Origin: Liolophura sinensis
Lineage: Eukaryota > Mollusca > Polyplacophora > Chitonida > Chitonidae
Length of the DNA stretch: 64,000 nucleotides
Assembly (NCBI RefSeq): GCF_032854445.1
Contig: NC_088297.1
Coordinates: 23,633,127-23,697,126, forward strand
Reading direction: 5' to 3'
The notes under the pieces were generated by a model. It did not search any database and was not told where the DNA came from. It worked only from the letters and a program-made list of their open reading frames with translations. The position numbers and the translations under genes are program-made. Position 1 is the first letter of the stretch; each line of letters opens with the position of its first letter. Positions 12,201 through 25,130 of this stretch are shown here, piece by piece.

Positions 12201-15200
12201 CAACTTTCGGTGCTATTTTTGCACATTTTTAATTTGCTTTTGGAGACAAAACAACATTGGTTGGGTTGGCCTATTTCAGCCCTTCACAAAAATGTTATCA
12301 GTCTGCACAGAATAATGCATTCAGAATATGCTGGAATAAACACTGAGCAAATATGCAAAATGGTTGAAGAATTACAGTATGCACCAGAATATTGAAGAAA
12401 TTCAGAAATTATTAATAAATAAGTCATGTAGCCATGTTGTGTAGATTTTGATCAACGTTCAGCTTGCCCCTAAAAAAGGCATTATTGTGTAAATTTCGGG
12501 GTAAGAAGTATTTTTTTCCATTTCACGCTGAATTTTGTGGAATTTGTTGCATGAAGGTAAAAAATGAGTCTGTCTTGTATGTAGTGGATGTATAAAAAAA
12601 GCCTATTGAACGTTTTACCATTTTTTTCCATTGAAATTTAACAGTGTTTCTCTCTTTAAAAAGTTGAACATTTCTGGGTTACATTTCTTTATGCTTTATA
12701 TTGTGTTTATTTGTCACAGCCAAAGACAGTTCAGGTCAGCACAGACCCTAATGTTGTTCAAAGTCAGCAAGAAGAAGATGATATTGCCAAAGGTAACTAT
12801 GTCACACAGCTATTAAATAACTGCATGCAACATGCATTTCTAAAATTAGTGAGTGACCGTAACATTGTAACACTGTAACTGTAAGCTCAAGTCACAACTA
12901 CACTTACGACTTAAGACACAGGTCTGCGATTGAAAAATTAGAGGTAATTGTCGTAAATCTTTTTTGATCATACGATTGTAATTGGTGGAGATCTTAGCAA
13001 ATCTTGATGAATCTGAAGATATCACCATGGATAGCAAGGCACTCAGAGTGGTCACAGGCACAAAATCCAGGTGTGATCAGCTATAATCTACATAGTTCTG
13101 ACCAACCTGAATGATGTTGTTGTATGAGCTATGTACGGGCTTTACAAACGATCTTCACAAACGGTCTTCATGAATGGTTTGCGTATTTTTGTCACAGTGC
13201 CTATGATTTCATACGACCATGTGACTACCATGGGTAAATAGGAGACTTGTGGTCGATAGGTCAGAAAAGGTGTGACAGCAACGATTTGTTAGGTTTCAGT
13301 CAGGGTATCATAAAGTTTATCAAAAAATGTTGATGAATCGCTGAGGTTGTAGGTCGTCTTAGTTCTTTTGTGACTGGAGCTTTATTAGGGCCACCAGCTT
13401 TTGTGAATACAGGTGTATTTCTGTTTCACCAGCTCCCCTATAGTTATCAACAGGATGTCCTTAAACTGACAGGTGTTATAGGACACACTTTTAAAAGATT
13501 GAAACTCCTGAAAAGTTGATAATATTAGCACATCAACAGTGAGCAGTTTTTGCTTATTTTAGATCTTGAATACAGTAATTCATACAGTAATTCTTCAACC
13601 TTTTGGCATGTTTGCAAGGTAGTTATTCAAGCTTATGCTGAGGGCATTATTCTGTGTTGGCTGATAAAATTATACTTTTTCTTAAGCCCTGAAACTGGCC
13701 AAACCAATGTAATTTTGTTTCCAAAATCACAGTAAAAATGTGAATTAAGCACTCTGAAAATTGCTCTTTTATATGTGAAAAGGTTGAGGAATTAGGGGGA
13801 TTTCCCTTCGGTCCTGTCTGCCTGCCCGTCCCCTTTACGTAAGCCTGATTACCTCTGATAAATGCCCTAGCTGATGGACTATAATGGTAGTATTATCACT
13901 CTGTAAGACCATCAAGGTTGTCGTCACATTTCTGTTATCCTCTCTGTTGATCCATGTGATGCCTCGTTTTTCAGCAATTGCCCTGTCACTAAAGGAGGCT
14001 GAGAAGTCACAGCCAGCCAAGGTGACTAGCCTGTACCCCACTGCAGGTATGACCTCCTACCCTACCTACAGTACCCCGCTCACTGCCCCCAAGCAGAAGG
14101 AGGTCCGCAAGGTAGGTCATGGGTGGACAAGGGTGGAGACAGTGAAACTCTTAAGGTCATTCAGCGACCCAGATTATCAAACTGTGTCCAGGACTAACAA
14201 CTTAAAATTTTTATTTTAAGGTCAGAAGGAATCTTTTTTGTCTGTGCCAGAGGAGGGTATTAAAATAAAACTGAAAAACGATGTAATTTGTTGGAAATGT
14301 AGACTGTCCCAATAATGGCTCCTGATAAAGACGCATTTATCTGAATGAAAATCCTCAAAAAATGGGAAAATCATATATATTCATATTGTGGAATTTTTAA
14401 GTTGGCAATGCATTGTGGGTTTGAAGTGGGATAATAGCCACCATGTTTATTTTTAAGCAAACTGTAAACGAATGTGGCGTACAACTTATTTTTGGTTGAA
14501 TACGTTGCATACAGTATATACAAGCTGTTGTGTTTTTTTATTGCTCCAGCTAGTTTTTCTCTGAAGTGTGGATTGACTTAAGTTTAAGCAGTGCGATGCA
14601 GAAAGAATTAATGCCGGTAGGAAATGATAGTCATGAAGCAAACTTTCATGTGTGTGCTGCAATGACTGGACAAGGAGCATCCTGAACTTTACTTCCTAGA
14701 CTGGACTGTGGTTAGACGGATCTGGTAATCAGCATCATGTGAACCCACTACTTGATCTCCGTTGATGCATATTGTGTGTAGATGATGGCATCTGTGCGCT
14801 ACTGAGTTGTTATAAATGTAGCTAAATGTTACATATTATTATGTGTACCTCTGTTAGACCTTGTCATAATCAAACACTATACCTCTGTTTGCAGGTACGA
14901 GCGTTGTATGATTTCGAGGCGGCGGAGGATAATGAGCTTACTTTCAAGGCTGGAGAATTAATTAGTGTTTTAGATGACAGGTAAGATAACTGCTTTCTTT
15001 ATGAAAGCGAAGAAAGCCTGAAATACATTGAAAACCCTATCCAATTTTCTGCAGTTTATCCATTTCTTTGATCAAAATATAAAGTACAGGCGAACATTTG
15101 AATTGTACAGTTTTAGGTCTGAGCATATCGTGCAGTTATCTTTTAATATTTTTTCATAATCTCTTATTAAATAAAGCCTGTGGGTAGTCAGCTAGGGTAT

Positions 15201-18200
15201 TCCAAGTAAAAACCTGTTTTGTAATTTATCCGGTATTCGTAGGACCATGAAAGAATGAGTAGGGCGTTGTGGTTGACATGGTGAGATCGAGTAGTAAAGT
15301 GTTTGCTTGAGGGTGATGTGAATAGTGAAATATTTGATTAAGGATGTTTGTGAGTAGTGAAGTATTTGATTATGTTGCCAGCTGTGAAGTATTTGATTGA
15401 TTATGTTGTGAGTTGTGAAGTGTTTGATTGATTATGTTGTGAGTTGTGAAGTGTTTGATTGATTATGTTGCGAGTTGTGAAGTATTTGATGATTGTGTTG
15501 CGAGTTGTGAAGTACTTGATTGGGGATGTTGTGAGTTGTGAAGTACTTGATTGAGGATGTTATGAGTTGTGAAGTACTTGATTGAGGATGTTGTGAGTTG
15601 TGAAGTACTTGATTGAGGATGTTGTGAGTTGTGAAGTACTTGATTGAGGATGTTATGAGTTGTGAAGTGTTTGATTGATTATGTTGGGAGTTGTGAAGTG
15701 TTTGATTGATTATGTTGCGAGTTGTGAAGTACTTAATTGAGATGTTATGAGTTGTGAAGTACTTGATTGAGGATGTTGTGAGTTGTGAAGTACTTGATTG
15801 AGGATGTTATGAGTTGTGAAGTATTTGATGATTATATTGCGAGTTGTGAAGTACTTGATTGAGGATGTTGTGAGTTGTGAAGTACTTGATTGAGGATGTT
15901 ATGAGTTGTGAAGTACTTGATTGAGGATGGTGTGAGTTGTGAAGTACTTGATAGAGGATGTTATGAGTTGTGAAGTGTTTGATTATGTTGTGAGTTGTGA
16001 AGTGTTTGATTGATTATGTTGTGAGTTGTGAAGTGTTTGGTTGATTATGTTGCGAGTTGTGAAGTATTTGATTGAGGATGTTGTGAGTTGTGAAGTACTT
16101 GATTGATTTGAGTTGTGAAGTACTTGATTGATTATGTTGCGAGTTGTGAAGTACTTAATTGAGATGTTATGAGTTGTGAAGTACTTGATTGAGGATGTTG
16201 TGAGTTGTGAAGTACTTGATTGAGGATGTTGCGAGTTGTGAAGTACTTGATTGAGGATGTTATGAGTTGTGAAATATTTGATGATTATGTTGCGAGTTGT
16301 GAAGTACTTGATTGAGGATATTGTGAGTTGTGAATCACTTGATTGAGGATGTTGTGAGTTCTGAAGTACTTGATTGAGGATGTTATGAGTTGTGAAGTAT
16401 TTGATGATTATGTTGCGAGTTGTGAAGTACTTGATTGATTATGTTGTGAGTGGTGAAGTACTTGATTGAGGATGTTGTGAGTTGTGAAGTATTTGATTGA
16501 GGATGTTGTGAGTTGTGAAGTACTTGATTGATTTGAGTTGTGAAGTACTTGATTGATTATGTTGCGAGTTGTGAAGTACTTAATTGAGATGTTATGAGTT
16601 GTGAAGTACTTGATTGAGGATGTTGTGAGTTGTGAAGTACTTGATTGAGGATGTTATGAGTTGTGAAGTATTTGATGATTATGTTGCGAGTTGTGAAGTA
16701 CTTGATTGAGGATGTTGTGAGTTGTGAAGTACTTGATTGAGGATGTTATGAGTTGTGAAGTACTTGATTGAGGATGGTGTGAGTTGTGAAGTACTTGATA
16801 GAGGATGTTATGAGTTGTGAAGTGTTTGATTATGTTGTGAGTTGTGAAGTGTTTGATTGATTATGTTGTGAGTTGTGAAGTGTTTGGTTGATTATGTTGC
16901 TAGTTGTGAAGTATTTGATTGAGGATGTTGTGAGTTGTGAAGTACTTGATTGATTTGAGTTGTGAAGTACTTGATTGATTATGTTGCGAGTTGTGAAGTA
17001 CTTAATTGAGATGTTATGAGTTGTGAAGTACTTGATTGAGGATGTTGTGAGTTGTGAAGTACTTGATTGAGGATGTTGCGAGTTGTGAAGTACTTGATTG
17101 AGGATGTTATGAGTTGTGAAGTATTTGATGATTATGTTGCGAGTTGTGAAGTACTTGATTGAGGATGTTGTGAGTTGTGAAGTACTTGATTGAGGATGTT
17201 GTGAGTTCTGAAGTACTTGATTGAGGATGTTATGAGTTGTGAAGTATTTGATGATTATGTTGCGAGTTGTGAAGTACTTGATTGAGGATGTTGTGAGTGG
17301 TGAAGTACTTGATTGAGGATGTTGTGAGTTGTGAAGTACTTGATTGAGGATGGTGTGAGTTGTGAAGTACTTGATAGAGGATGTTATGAGTTGTGAAGTG
17401 TTTGATTATGTTATGAGTTGTGAAGTGTTTGATTGATTATGTTGCGAGTTGTGAAGTATTTGATGATTATGTTATGAGTTGTGAAGTATTTGAGTTGTGA
17501 AGTATTTGATGATTATGTTATGAGTTGTGAAGTATTTGATGATTATGTTGCGAGTTGTGAAGTACTTGATTGAGGATGTTGCGAGTTGTGAAGTATTTGA
17601 TTGAGGATGTTGTGAGTTGTGAAGTACTTGTTTGATTATGTTGTGAGTTGTGAAGTGTTTGATTGAGGATGTTGTGAGTTGTGAAGTGTTTGATTGATTA
17701 TGTTGTGAGTTGTGAAGTGTTTGATTGAGGATGTTGTGAGTTGTGAAGTGTTTGATTGATTATGTTGTGAGTTGTGAAGTACTTGATTGAGGATGTTATG
17801 AGTTGTGAAGTATTTTATTGAGATATATTTGTTTGTGACGTTTTGTTTCAGTGATGCCAACTGGTGGAAGGGATATAACCACAGAGGAGAGGGACTGTTC
17901 CCAGCAAACTTTGTCACAGCTGACCTCAGTGTCGAGCCAGAAGAGAGTGAGACAGACCTTCGTGTTAAACTTAACCTATAAAACATTACTCGTACTCGAA
18001 TATGATTTTAAATATATGGTGTTGCTAAAAGCATTGAAGGCAAAGGAAACCCAAATATGAAGTATACATAAGATGAAAGACTTAAATCACTGGCTTGTTT
18101 TCTGTTGAATTTTTTTACCCAGTAAATTCCCGTTGGAACTTTGGATTCAACATTGGCTTTTTCTGACCATGTTGGATTTGGGACAAGTGACATCACATTA

Positions 18201-21200
18201 TGTGTGTGAACACTTTCACCAAATGGACCTTGAAACAAACGATTTCAAGCAAAAAATATTTATTTGATATCACTGATACCCTCTGTGTCGCTGCAGACCA
18301 TCATTGAATCTGATGTTTTAAAACCAGTTTACCCCATTTGAAAACTTATACAAAAAGAAAGCTGTTAAAATGGACTGTGTTTAATGGTCAGTCATCTGAT
18401 ACTTACTTCACGTTAGAGTTTCCTTTGCCTTTTTAATTGAAAGACAGCACCTGACTAATGTTTATATCCACTGAAAGACTACCATTCAAAGTATCTTAAA
18501 CCGGCATGAAATATTTTTTTAGATTTATTTCAACCCAGTAAAACTTTGGTGAAACTTTGTCTTGTCTCAGCTTCAACGTGTCTCTATTATTGACAGCATG
18601 GTGACAACACGTTTACTTTAGCTCCCTAATGTTGAAAGGTATTTCCTGTATATATTTCCTGCACGGCCGGGGTATTCCTGGTTCACTCCTTTCCTTTGGG
18701 ACGCAAGTTAAAGACATACTTTGTAATGGTACTTGTTGACTTAGCCTATGATTGCTTTGCGAAGCAAAGCCCAGTTGACTATGGTGATTTCTGAGATTGA
18801 CCCATGTAACCTCTTCTACAGCACACTAAAGCCTTCAGCGAATTTCAATGGAAATTCACTTACTGTAGTAGCGAGGAGATATTATTGTCTCCCTGGAACA
18901 GTTTGTCTGTGGCATTGGTCTTGCTGACGGAATTCTGTGGCTGTTGTTTGTTGTTGTCTAAAGTATGGTTCAGGATGATTTGATTAAAAACTATTGTCTC
19001 TGTTCTAGGCAAATCAGAGAAGAAAGTTCAGTTTAGTGAAGAGGTGGAGGTGAAGACAGTAGAGCCTGTAGCAGAGGAACTGGAGATTGACGAGGTAAGG
19101 GGGGAGAACTCTACAATAACATATGTTAGTCATGGGTCCAGTTCTTTGGAATTAGTTAGAGTTCAGGCTTGATATTAGAATAGACTGAAATGGATAGTTA
19201 GGCTGTATTAGGTTGAGAGTGATATAAAGATTTAAGCCTGATTTAAATTTTGTTATATTGCTGTACATACAGACTTTATGCACTTGTTCAGAAGCAGATG
19301 AAAAATTAGGAATTTTTCACTTGTATGATGGAGATCAGGTTTGTGGATAGAGGGATCCTGTGTGCCCGGAGTAAACCACTGACCTTTGGCAGGTATCTGA
19401 CAAACCTCCAGATTTGTAGATGAAGACAAAGCAGCAAGAGTTGGATTCAAATACATCATAACTGCTGCTTGGTTAGAACGTCTGCCTTGAAGTCGGGAGA
19501 CATGGATCAAACCTGGGCAGGTCATACCAAAGACCTTATAAAAAACAGTACTTTCTTTCAGGCTCTGCCTGGTTTCCTCCCACCATAATACTGGCCACCG
19601 TCATATCAGTGAAATATTCTTGAATACAGCGTAAAAGACCAATCACATTAATAAGTAAATGTTGCTGCCTCTCTTGCACTGAGAGTTTAGAGCAAGGACA
19701 CATGACTGGTTGGCCTGGTGTCAGTATAATGTGACTGGGTAGGGTGTCATGTCTGGTGTCTTCAGCCTGATGGCGGCAGCATTTTGGCGGCATGGCCTGG
19801 CCACAAGAACACACAGTATATGTACACACACCTAATGAGTACTCGTTGTCATATGAATGAAAAATTGTAAAGTACATGTCCGACGTAAAATGGCACCCCA
19901 AGGATACATGTATACAAACACTTCATTGGTGAAGAATTTGACATTTTCATTGAGCTAGCGCTGTAGCCATCTCAGCTTGTGAAACCCCTGCTGCAGTGCA
20001 AACGTGTGAATAATGAAAGACTTTGATAGGATTGCATATGTTTATTTTCAGGGGAAAATAGAGGAGTGTTTGCAGATGATCCAAAATGCGGATCCCACAG
20101 GAGAAACTCAACCGGATACCCCGGAATTAATCCATCTAGAAGGTAAGACCTAGAACAGCTGCATGCTGTTAGATAGACTCTACTGCCTCCGTGACATTGG
20201 CAAACCTGACACTCTCATGCAAGGATTTCCTCTGAATAGTCACAGGCATTTTGCTGGTCAAATCAGAAAGCATGTACAGCTTATCCATTGAAATTAATGC
20301 TCTATGTTTTTGTTTCTTTCATTGTTGATTTCTCTCTCTGTGCAGCATGCTGTGAAGAAAAATGGACTTAAAGAATTCTATGTGATTGTCTTACTTCATT
20401 TCAAAACTTGAGAGATACATTGTACGTGTCAGATTTGTTTACAGTTTACATGTACACATTTCGGCAGAAGTGTTGTTATGCCTAAGGGGTAAGGAATGCC
20501 CAAATCCATCTAATTGACTGATTATCTTATTAAATAGATCAAGTGTACTTTATTTCACCTTAACCTTTGTTGTATAAAAATGCGCTTTCAGAAAGACATA
20601 AATTGGCCTTACAACGATACTTTCTGTCTCAATACTTTTTCCTAGTTTAAAATATCTTCACAAAACTCTGTGTGGCTGTATAAGGTGGATAAATGTGTCA
20701 CCTGTGACAAAAAGTCCTACATGTGTGTGGTCCTACAAGGTGGATAAATGTGTCACCTGTGACAAAAAGTCCTACATGTGTGTGGTCCTACAAGGTGGAT
20801 AAATGTGTCACCTGTGACAAAAAGTCCTACATGTGTGTGGTCCTACAAGGTGGATAAATGTGCCACTTGTGACATAGACTCCTACATGTGTGGTCCTACA
20901 AGGTGGATAAATGTGTCACATGTGACATAAACTCCTACATGTGTGGTCCTACAAGGTGGATAAATGTGTCACTTATGACAAAAACTCCTACATGTGTGTG
21001 GTCCTACAAGGTGGATAAATGTGCCACTTGTGACATAAACTCCTACATGTGTGTGGTCCTACAAGGTGGATAAATGTGTCACATGTGACATAAACTCCTA
21101 CATGTGTGTGGTCCTACAATGTGGATAAATGTGTCACATGTGACAAAAACTCCTACATGTGTGTGGTCCTACAAGGTGGATAAATGTGTCACATGTGACA

Positions 21201-24200
21201 AAAACTCCTACATGTGTGGTCCTACAAGGTGGATAAATGTGTCACATGTGACATAAACTCCTACATGTGTGGTCCTACAAGGTGGATAAATGTGTCACTT
21301 ATGACAAAAACTCCTACATGTGTGGTCCTACAAGGTGGATAAATGTGTCACATGTGACAAAAACTCCTACATGTGTGTGGTCCTACAAGGTGGATAAATG
21401 TGTCACATGTGACAAAAACTCCTACATGTGTGTGGTCCTACAATGTGGATAAATGTGTCACTTGTGACAAAAACTAAATCTGAGGTGGAATAGGTGACTG
21501 TCCTGCTGATTGTTTGATGTGTTTGTTACAGAGCAATGTAAAGGGATGGGACCTCTGATTGACATGGAACTTGAACAGGTGGACAGGTAAGTTGTAACCA
21601 ATGTCGCCGGACATGATTGTCTTCCTATTGCTAATACCAGCTCATGCTGGCTTCTTCTTGTGGTCCATTAAGGCTTTATTACTATATGTATCATGTTATA
21701 TTAAGGTCAATCAGGAACATTTTGTGGTCAAGTGGTTATCGTTCCAGCCCAGCACAAAGTTGATCAGGTCCAGCTCATGCTGGTTTCCTCTCTGGTCATA
21801 CGTTGGAGGGTCTGACAGTATAAACCTGCAGGTGGTCTTGGGTTTTCCCAGGGGTCTGCCCCTGTTTTCTCCCATCACAACGCTTGCTGTGATCATATGA
21901 GTAAAATATTTATGACTAAATACACGCAAAACATGACTTTGTAAAACAGGCACCTGATAACTGAATAAATCTGAAAGGAAATAATTCTTCGTACGTGTAG
22001 GCTGTCAAATCAAGCAATACACATAAATCAGCTGTTTTGGTGAGGTAGAGGGAATCTTGTTTTTCACTGTAGGAAGCACAACTCATTGATGGAGTTGAAC
22101 GCAAAGGTGGTAGACGCGTTACAGATGTACCACAGTTTGATGAAGGAGATACCCGGGTACATGGGCAAACCTTCAAATCAATATCCTGCACCCTCACTTC
22201 AACAACAACAACAACATCATCATCTCCCACAACAACAATATCCACAGGTAAGTGCAGCAGAATGACCCAGGAGCCTCTCACCAGTGAGATAGATTAATGA
22301 CCATATATTATAAGCCTCTGGTGTGTGGGAATCCGTGTTAAGAGTGGTATCTCAAAATGTACTTCATGCATGGAAACAGGTTGGGCATTCATGTAGAGTA
22401 CCAGAACGAAACCCAGTGGGGATGGTCCATCTCTGATACCCTAGATTTGTGGTCATTTCTGTAAATTGTAACATTCTGGACTTCATGTCTTTTTTTTTTT
22501 TTGGATTAGGATCCAAGTTAAGGTAAAGCTTAAGTACTTCATGTATTGAGCTAAAGTTATGCTTAGATGCCCCTGTCAAGTTTTTATTGATCAATGTATG
22601 TTTTTGAGGGACAAATGACAAAGCTCAAGAAATTTTCCTGGGGCCCCGCACATGAAGGAATCATAAGCCTAAGTTGATTGTAAATCACTAAGATCTCGAT
22701 AGTATAGCCCTGGATTACAATTGACGCCATCTTGCATGAAGGGATTATAATCTATGAGAGTTGTAACTTACAATCAGAAATTACCATCGGGTTGACACTG
22801 TTGTAAACATTTTCAATTGCTGAAAAATTAACATTAAGTGCAACTACTTGCGTATTACGTAGGTGGGCTATTAGTTATGTTGGACTCAGTTTGCAAAAAT
22901 GCGTAATATCTTGGTTGTCTCAAAAAGATGTTACGAGCATGTTGCTGTTAACTGGTGAATTATTATGATTTAGAACTTTTAAAAATAAAGGAAAGAAAAC
23001 TTGGTACATTGTCCGTTTTCACAGGCCACCTTTATTTAGCCTATGATCACAATTGTGACCTCAAAAATTTACAATCTCATTACAATTCCTTTGTGAAAGC
23101 GACGCAGCTTGTTTTTACAATCAAGTGCAAACTCAATGGTAGGGTCTATAGTCGATTGTGGCTACAATCCCTTTGTGCCGGTCGGCTGTGAGCATTTCCG
23201 CTGGTTGCGCCCAGTATATAAGGATTTCATTTATACAGCGCGCTGCATTATATATGGCCTGTTTGGTTATCTTCCCTCAGCCTATTTATAACGGCCAGGC
23301 ACAATATATGCCCCAAGGAGGTTTACACCAAGGGCAGACAACTCTCCCACAGGGCATGGTGCAACAACAACAACCACAGGGACAACACATGGCTCAACCC
23401 AGTCAACAACAACATTATAATAGGTAAGTTTATCAAGCACTGTTAACTAGAGTAAATGACCTCCACTCATCACCCGTGTCTGTGTTGGACATTTTGCCTG
23501 ATTTTGAGTGTTCAGTTGTAATGTAATGTGATTTCCTGTTGGAAAGTTATGGTTTTCAGCACCAAAAGTAACTTGTTTGACATTTGGCCTTCAAAAATGC
23601 CTTTTGGGACAAATTTTTTGGTCATCTACCCTACCCTATTTCTTCTCAATTTTGGGACACCTGGTCTGCTCATTTTAGCCAATATATATGTCATTGTAGT
23701 AGCAATATTGAGTTTCTTTTTTCTCACATAGACCGTTTAATGAACAACATATTCATACCTTTACTTTCCAAAAGGCTGATAAAGAAATGTAATATTGTAG
23801 TTAACAGTGCTAATATCTGTCCCAAAATGAGGAGAATTAGTGTAATCTGCTTTTTAGCTCCAGACAATATCGCAGCTCTTTATTCTCTAAATACACCCTG
23901 TGGCTCCATTCTTAAGAACAATGTGGATTTGGGATATGTTATATGTCTGCTTAGATTACTAAGACATGTTAATTTTCTCCTTGCTTAATTGTTCTGCCTG
24001 GTACAACTCTCATTCATAACATTGGACCACTAAGGCATTACAGTTAAGTAATAACGAAGCACATGCATGTAGAATATTGAGACTTAAGTAAGAAATACAT
24101 GTGCTCACCTGAACGACTGTGGTTGGTGAGATCAAATTTACATCAGACTAATTTTTTTAATGTCATTTGTGTCGTTTAAATTTCCTGTTAAATGTCATGA

Positions 24201-24408
24201 TAAATTTCTTGTTAAATCTGTCTATTGCAGTGCCCCCGCATCAATATCTGTGTCGAGTTATGGTCCACAAGTTTCCACCTACAACCCGCAAGGCGAGCCT
24301 TCTCAGAGTGCAATGCAGCCATCAATGAATATGCAGACAATGTATGCGACGCACCAGATGTCTGCGCCTCCTCAGATGTACCAGGCGCAGCAGCAGCCGT
24401 TGTTATAG
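6228..24408 (+). CDS. STAM: STAM: signal-transducing adaptor molecule (ESCRT-0), 16 coding exons
   Basis: Endosomal adaptor that pairs with HRS in ESCRT-0 and binds ubiquitinated receptors for lysosomal sorting. Coding exons read from GT-AG sites with consistent phases: 6228-6270, 8654-8738, 9519-9594, 10713-10811, 11117-11202, 11504-11573, 12720-12792, 13975-14111, 14895-14980, 17852-17946, 19009-19094, 20052-20142, 21532-21586, 22073-22247, 23281-23423, 24231-24408; total 1578 nt, 525 residues (human STAM about 540). Seen: N-terminus [17 protein letters not shown] domain about residues 6-145 ([33 protein letters not shown]); UIM about 172-189 ([18 protein letters not shown]); SH3 about 224-283 ([27 protein letters not shown]); GAT/coiled coil about 310-395; Q/P-rich tail ending QQQPLL. 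The start ATG opens exon 1 and matches the family start. Intron 9 (2.9 kb) is nearly all minisatellite. The STAM versus STAM2 distinction is a vertebrate one. Confidence 0.96.
7688..7990 (-). mobile_element. Repeat family M2, copy 1 (STAM intron 1)
   Basis: Inverted match of 23548-23830. Shared blocks include aatgtaatatt/aatattacattt, ccttttggaaaagtaaggg, tatatattggctaaaatgag, gcagaccaagtgtcccaaa and gaagaaatagggta. Non-autonomous, family not recognised. Confidence 0.6.
8430..8550 (+). mobile_element. Type A SINE, 5'-truncated
   Basis: Body gggctctgcccagtgtcctc and tail gagtatggcgtaaaacgcca followed by (aaat)n. Confidence 0.65.
8793..9019 (+). mobile_element. MITE family M1, copy 1 (STAM intron 2)
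   Basis: Starts ccctaattcctctacctttt and ends gaaaaggttgaagaattaca; these ends are inverted repeats of about 22 bp. Core markers: tttgcttttggagacaaaac and ttggattggcca. Ends next to TA, consistent with Tc1/mariner-type target choice. Confidence 0.75.
9668..9815 (+). mobile_element. Type A SINE, degenerate
   Basis: gttcaactccggctcatcct, then gatgattgtgggtttcctc and an (aaat)-like tail. The tail is heavily diverged. Confidence 0.5.
10207..10360 (+). repeat. Duplicated SINE-tail fragment (type D)
   Basis: Two tandem copies of about 75 bp with gattatggcttaacgccac and gcaatatctcagccatattg, each followed by acaagggatttgaat. Confidence 0.6.
11749..11967 (-). mobile_element. MITE family M1, copy 2 (STAM intron 6)
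   Basis: Reverse copy: starts actgtaattcttcaaacttt, contains aatccaaccactgcagtttt, ends gaaaaggtttaggaattagg. Confidence 0.72.
12165..12380 (+). mobile_element. MITE family M1, copy 3 (STAM intron 6)
   Basis: Forward copy 200 bp after copy 2. Starts taccctatttcctcaacctt, ends aatggttgaagaattacagt. Copies 2 and 3 face each other in one intron. Confidence 0.72.
13583..13797 (-). mobile_element. MITE family M1, copy 4 (STAM intron 7)
   Basis: Reverse copy: tacagtaattcttcaacctt at the left, gaaaaggttgaggaattagg at the right, within 200 bp of exon 8. Confidence 0.72.
15320..17815. repeat. 31-bp minisatellite with higher-order repeat, STAM intron 9
   Basis: About 80 copies of a unit like gttgtgagttgtgaagtact plus tgattgaggat. 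Marker variants recur every 420-424 bp: tacttgattgatttgagt near 16098, 16522 and 16944, and tacttaattgagatg near 15729, 16149, 16573 and 16996. This shows a higher-order unit of about 423 bp (14 monomers). The array runs to within 40 bp of exon 10. Confidence 0.9.
19455..19660 (+). mobile_element. Type A SINE (STAM intron 11)
   Basis: tRNA-like head (ttggttagaacgtctgcctt, ggatcaaacctgggc), then ctgcctggtttcctcccacc and tail gtgaaatattcttgaataca. Confidence 0.62.
19662..19890 (+). mobile_element. Type C SINE (STAM intron 11)
   Basis: Directly follows the previous SINE. gtgtcagtataatgtgactg body; tail catatgaatgaaaaattgta. Confidence 0.62.
20683..21472. repeat. 53-55-bp minisatellite, STAM intron 12
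   Basis: About 14 copies with tcctacatgtgtgtggtcct and ggtggataaatgtgtcac; most contain the palindrome gtcacatgtgac. Two length classes differ by one gt. Ends 60 bp before exon 13. Confidence 0.9.
21725..21935 (+). mobile_element. Type A SINE (STAM intron 13)
   Basis: gtccagctcatgctggtttc, gtctgacagtataaacctgc, cccctgttttctcccatcac and a worn tail gagtaaaatatttatgac. Confidence 0.65.
23548..23830 (+). mobile_element. Repeat family M2, copy 2 (STAM intron 15)
   Basis: Begins ttttcagcaccaaaagtaac, contains ccctatttcttctc, ctcattttagccaatatata and ccaaaaggctgataaagaaa. A partial related stretch lies near 26738-26825 (tttcagcaccaaaaataata) and another near 12095. Confidence 0.6.
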
Positions 24409-24908
24409 ATGGGCCTGCCACGCTTAATCCACGCCGTGTCCGTTGTCCCAGGACTTAACCTGTACATACATTACCTAGGTTTTAATATCTCTCCGTGTTC
24501 GTGGGGGTTTGCTTTCCAGTAGTCGCTTGATGGACTGTGGAGATGTGGGCGTCTCTGATAGGACCCATCATGCAGTTCCCAATCAGCGGTGTCCAGATAC
24601 TCAAGGGAGACTACTCATGATGTCAGGGGAGATAATCATTATTGACCTGCGAGCAGAGGCCTCAAATTACGCATTATTAAGTGTGTAGCATTTGGACATC
24701 TTTTGGTTGTTCCCTAGGATTTCAAATTTAAATGTGAAGAGCCTTATTAATCCACAAATGATGGTGAGATTGGGATAAAGTCTTATAAAAAGTCTCCGGA
24801 AGTTGACGCTATTTTTCTCCTTATTTCATTCATGTGATAAAGAGAGGTTAAATTCACTTATAAATGGAACTGTCATGTTATTAATATTTGATTATGAAGG
24901 AAGTGAAC

Positions 24909-25130
24909 TACTGTAAGCCTTCAACCTTTTCACAGGTTTGCAAGGTGCTTATTCAAGCATATTCTGAAGGCATTATCCTGTGTAGATTGATAAAATTATT
25001 CTTTTTTTGAAGCCCTGAAATTGGCCAGTCCAACCAATGTAGTTTTGTCACCAAAAACAAATTCTAAATGTGCATAAATTGCACTGAAAGTTGCTCTTTA
25101 ATATTGGGAAAAGGTTGAGGAATTAAAGTA
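24909..25130 (-). mobile_element. MITE family M1, copy 5 (STAM 3' UTR)
   Basis: Reverse copy with ctactgtaagccttcaacct at the left and aaaggttgaggaattaaagt at the right. If the UTR extends to 27.7 kb or beyond, this copy is transcribed in every STAM mRNA. Confidence 0.72.

Noticed and set aside
13884-14219. 111-codon frame as a separate gene
   Set aside because: It is STAM exon 8 (UIM) with flanking intron read through.
22640-23190. Possible MITE with inverted ends in STAM intron 14
   Set aside because: Blocks such as gattgtaaat and caatccctttgtgcc look partly inverted, but I could not fix matching ends.
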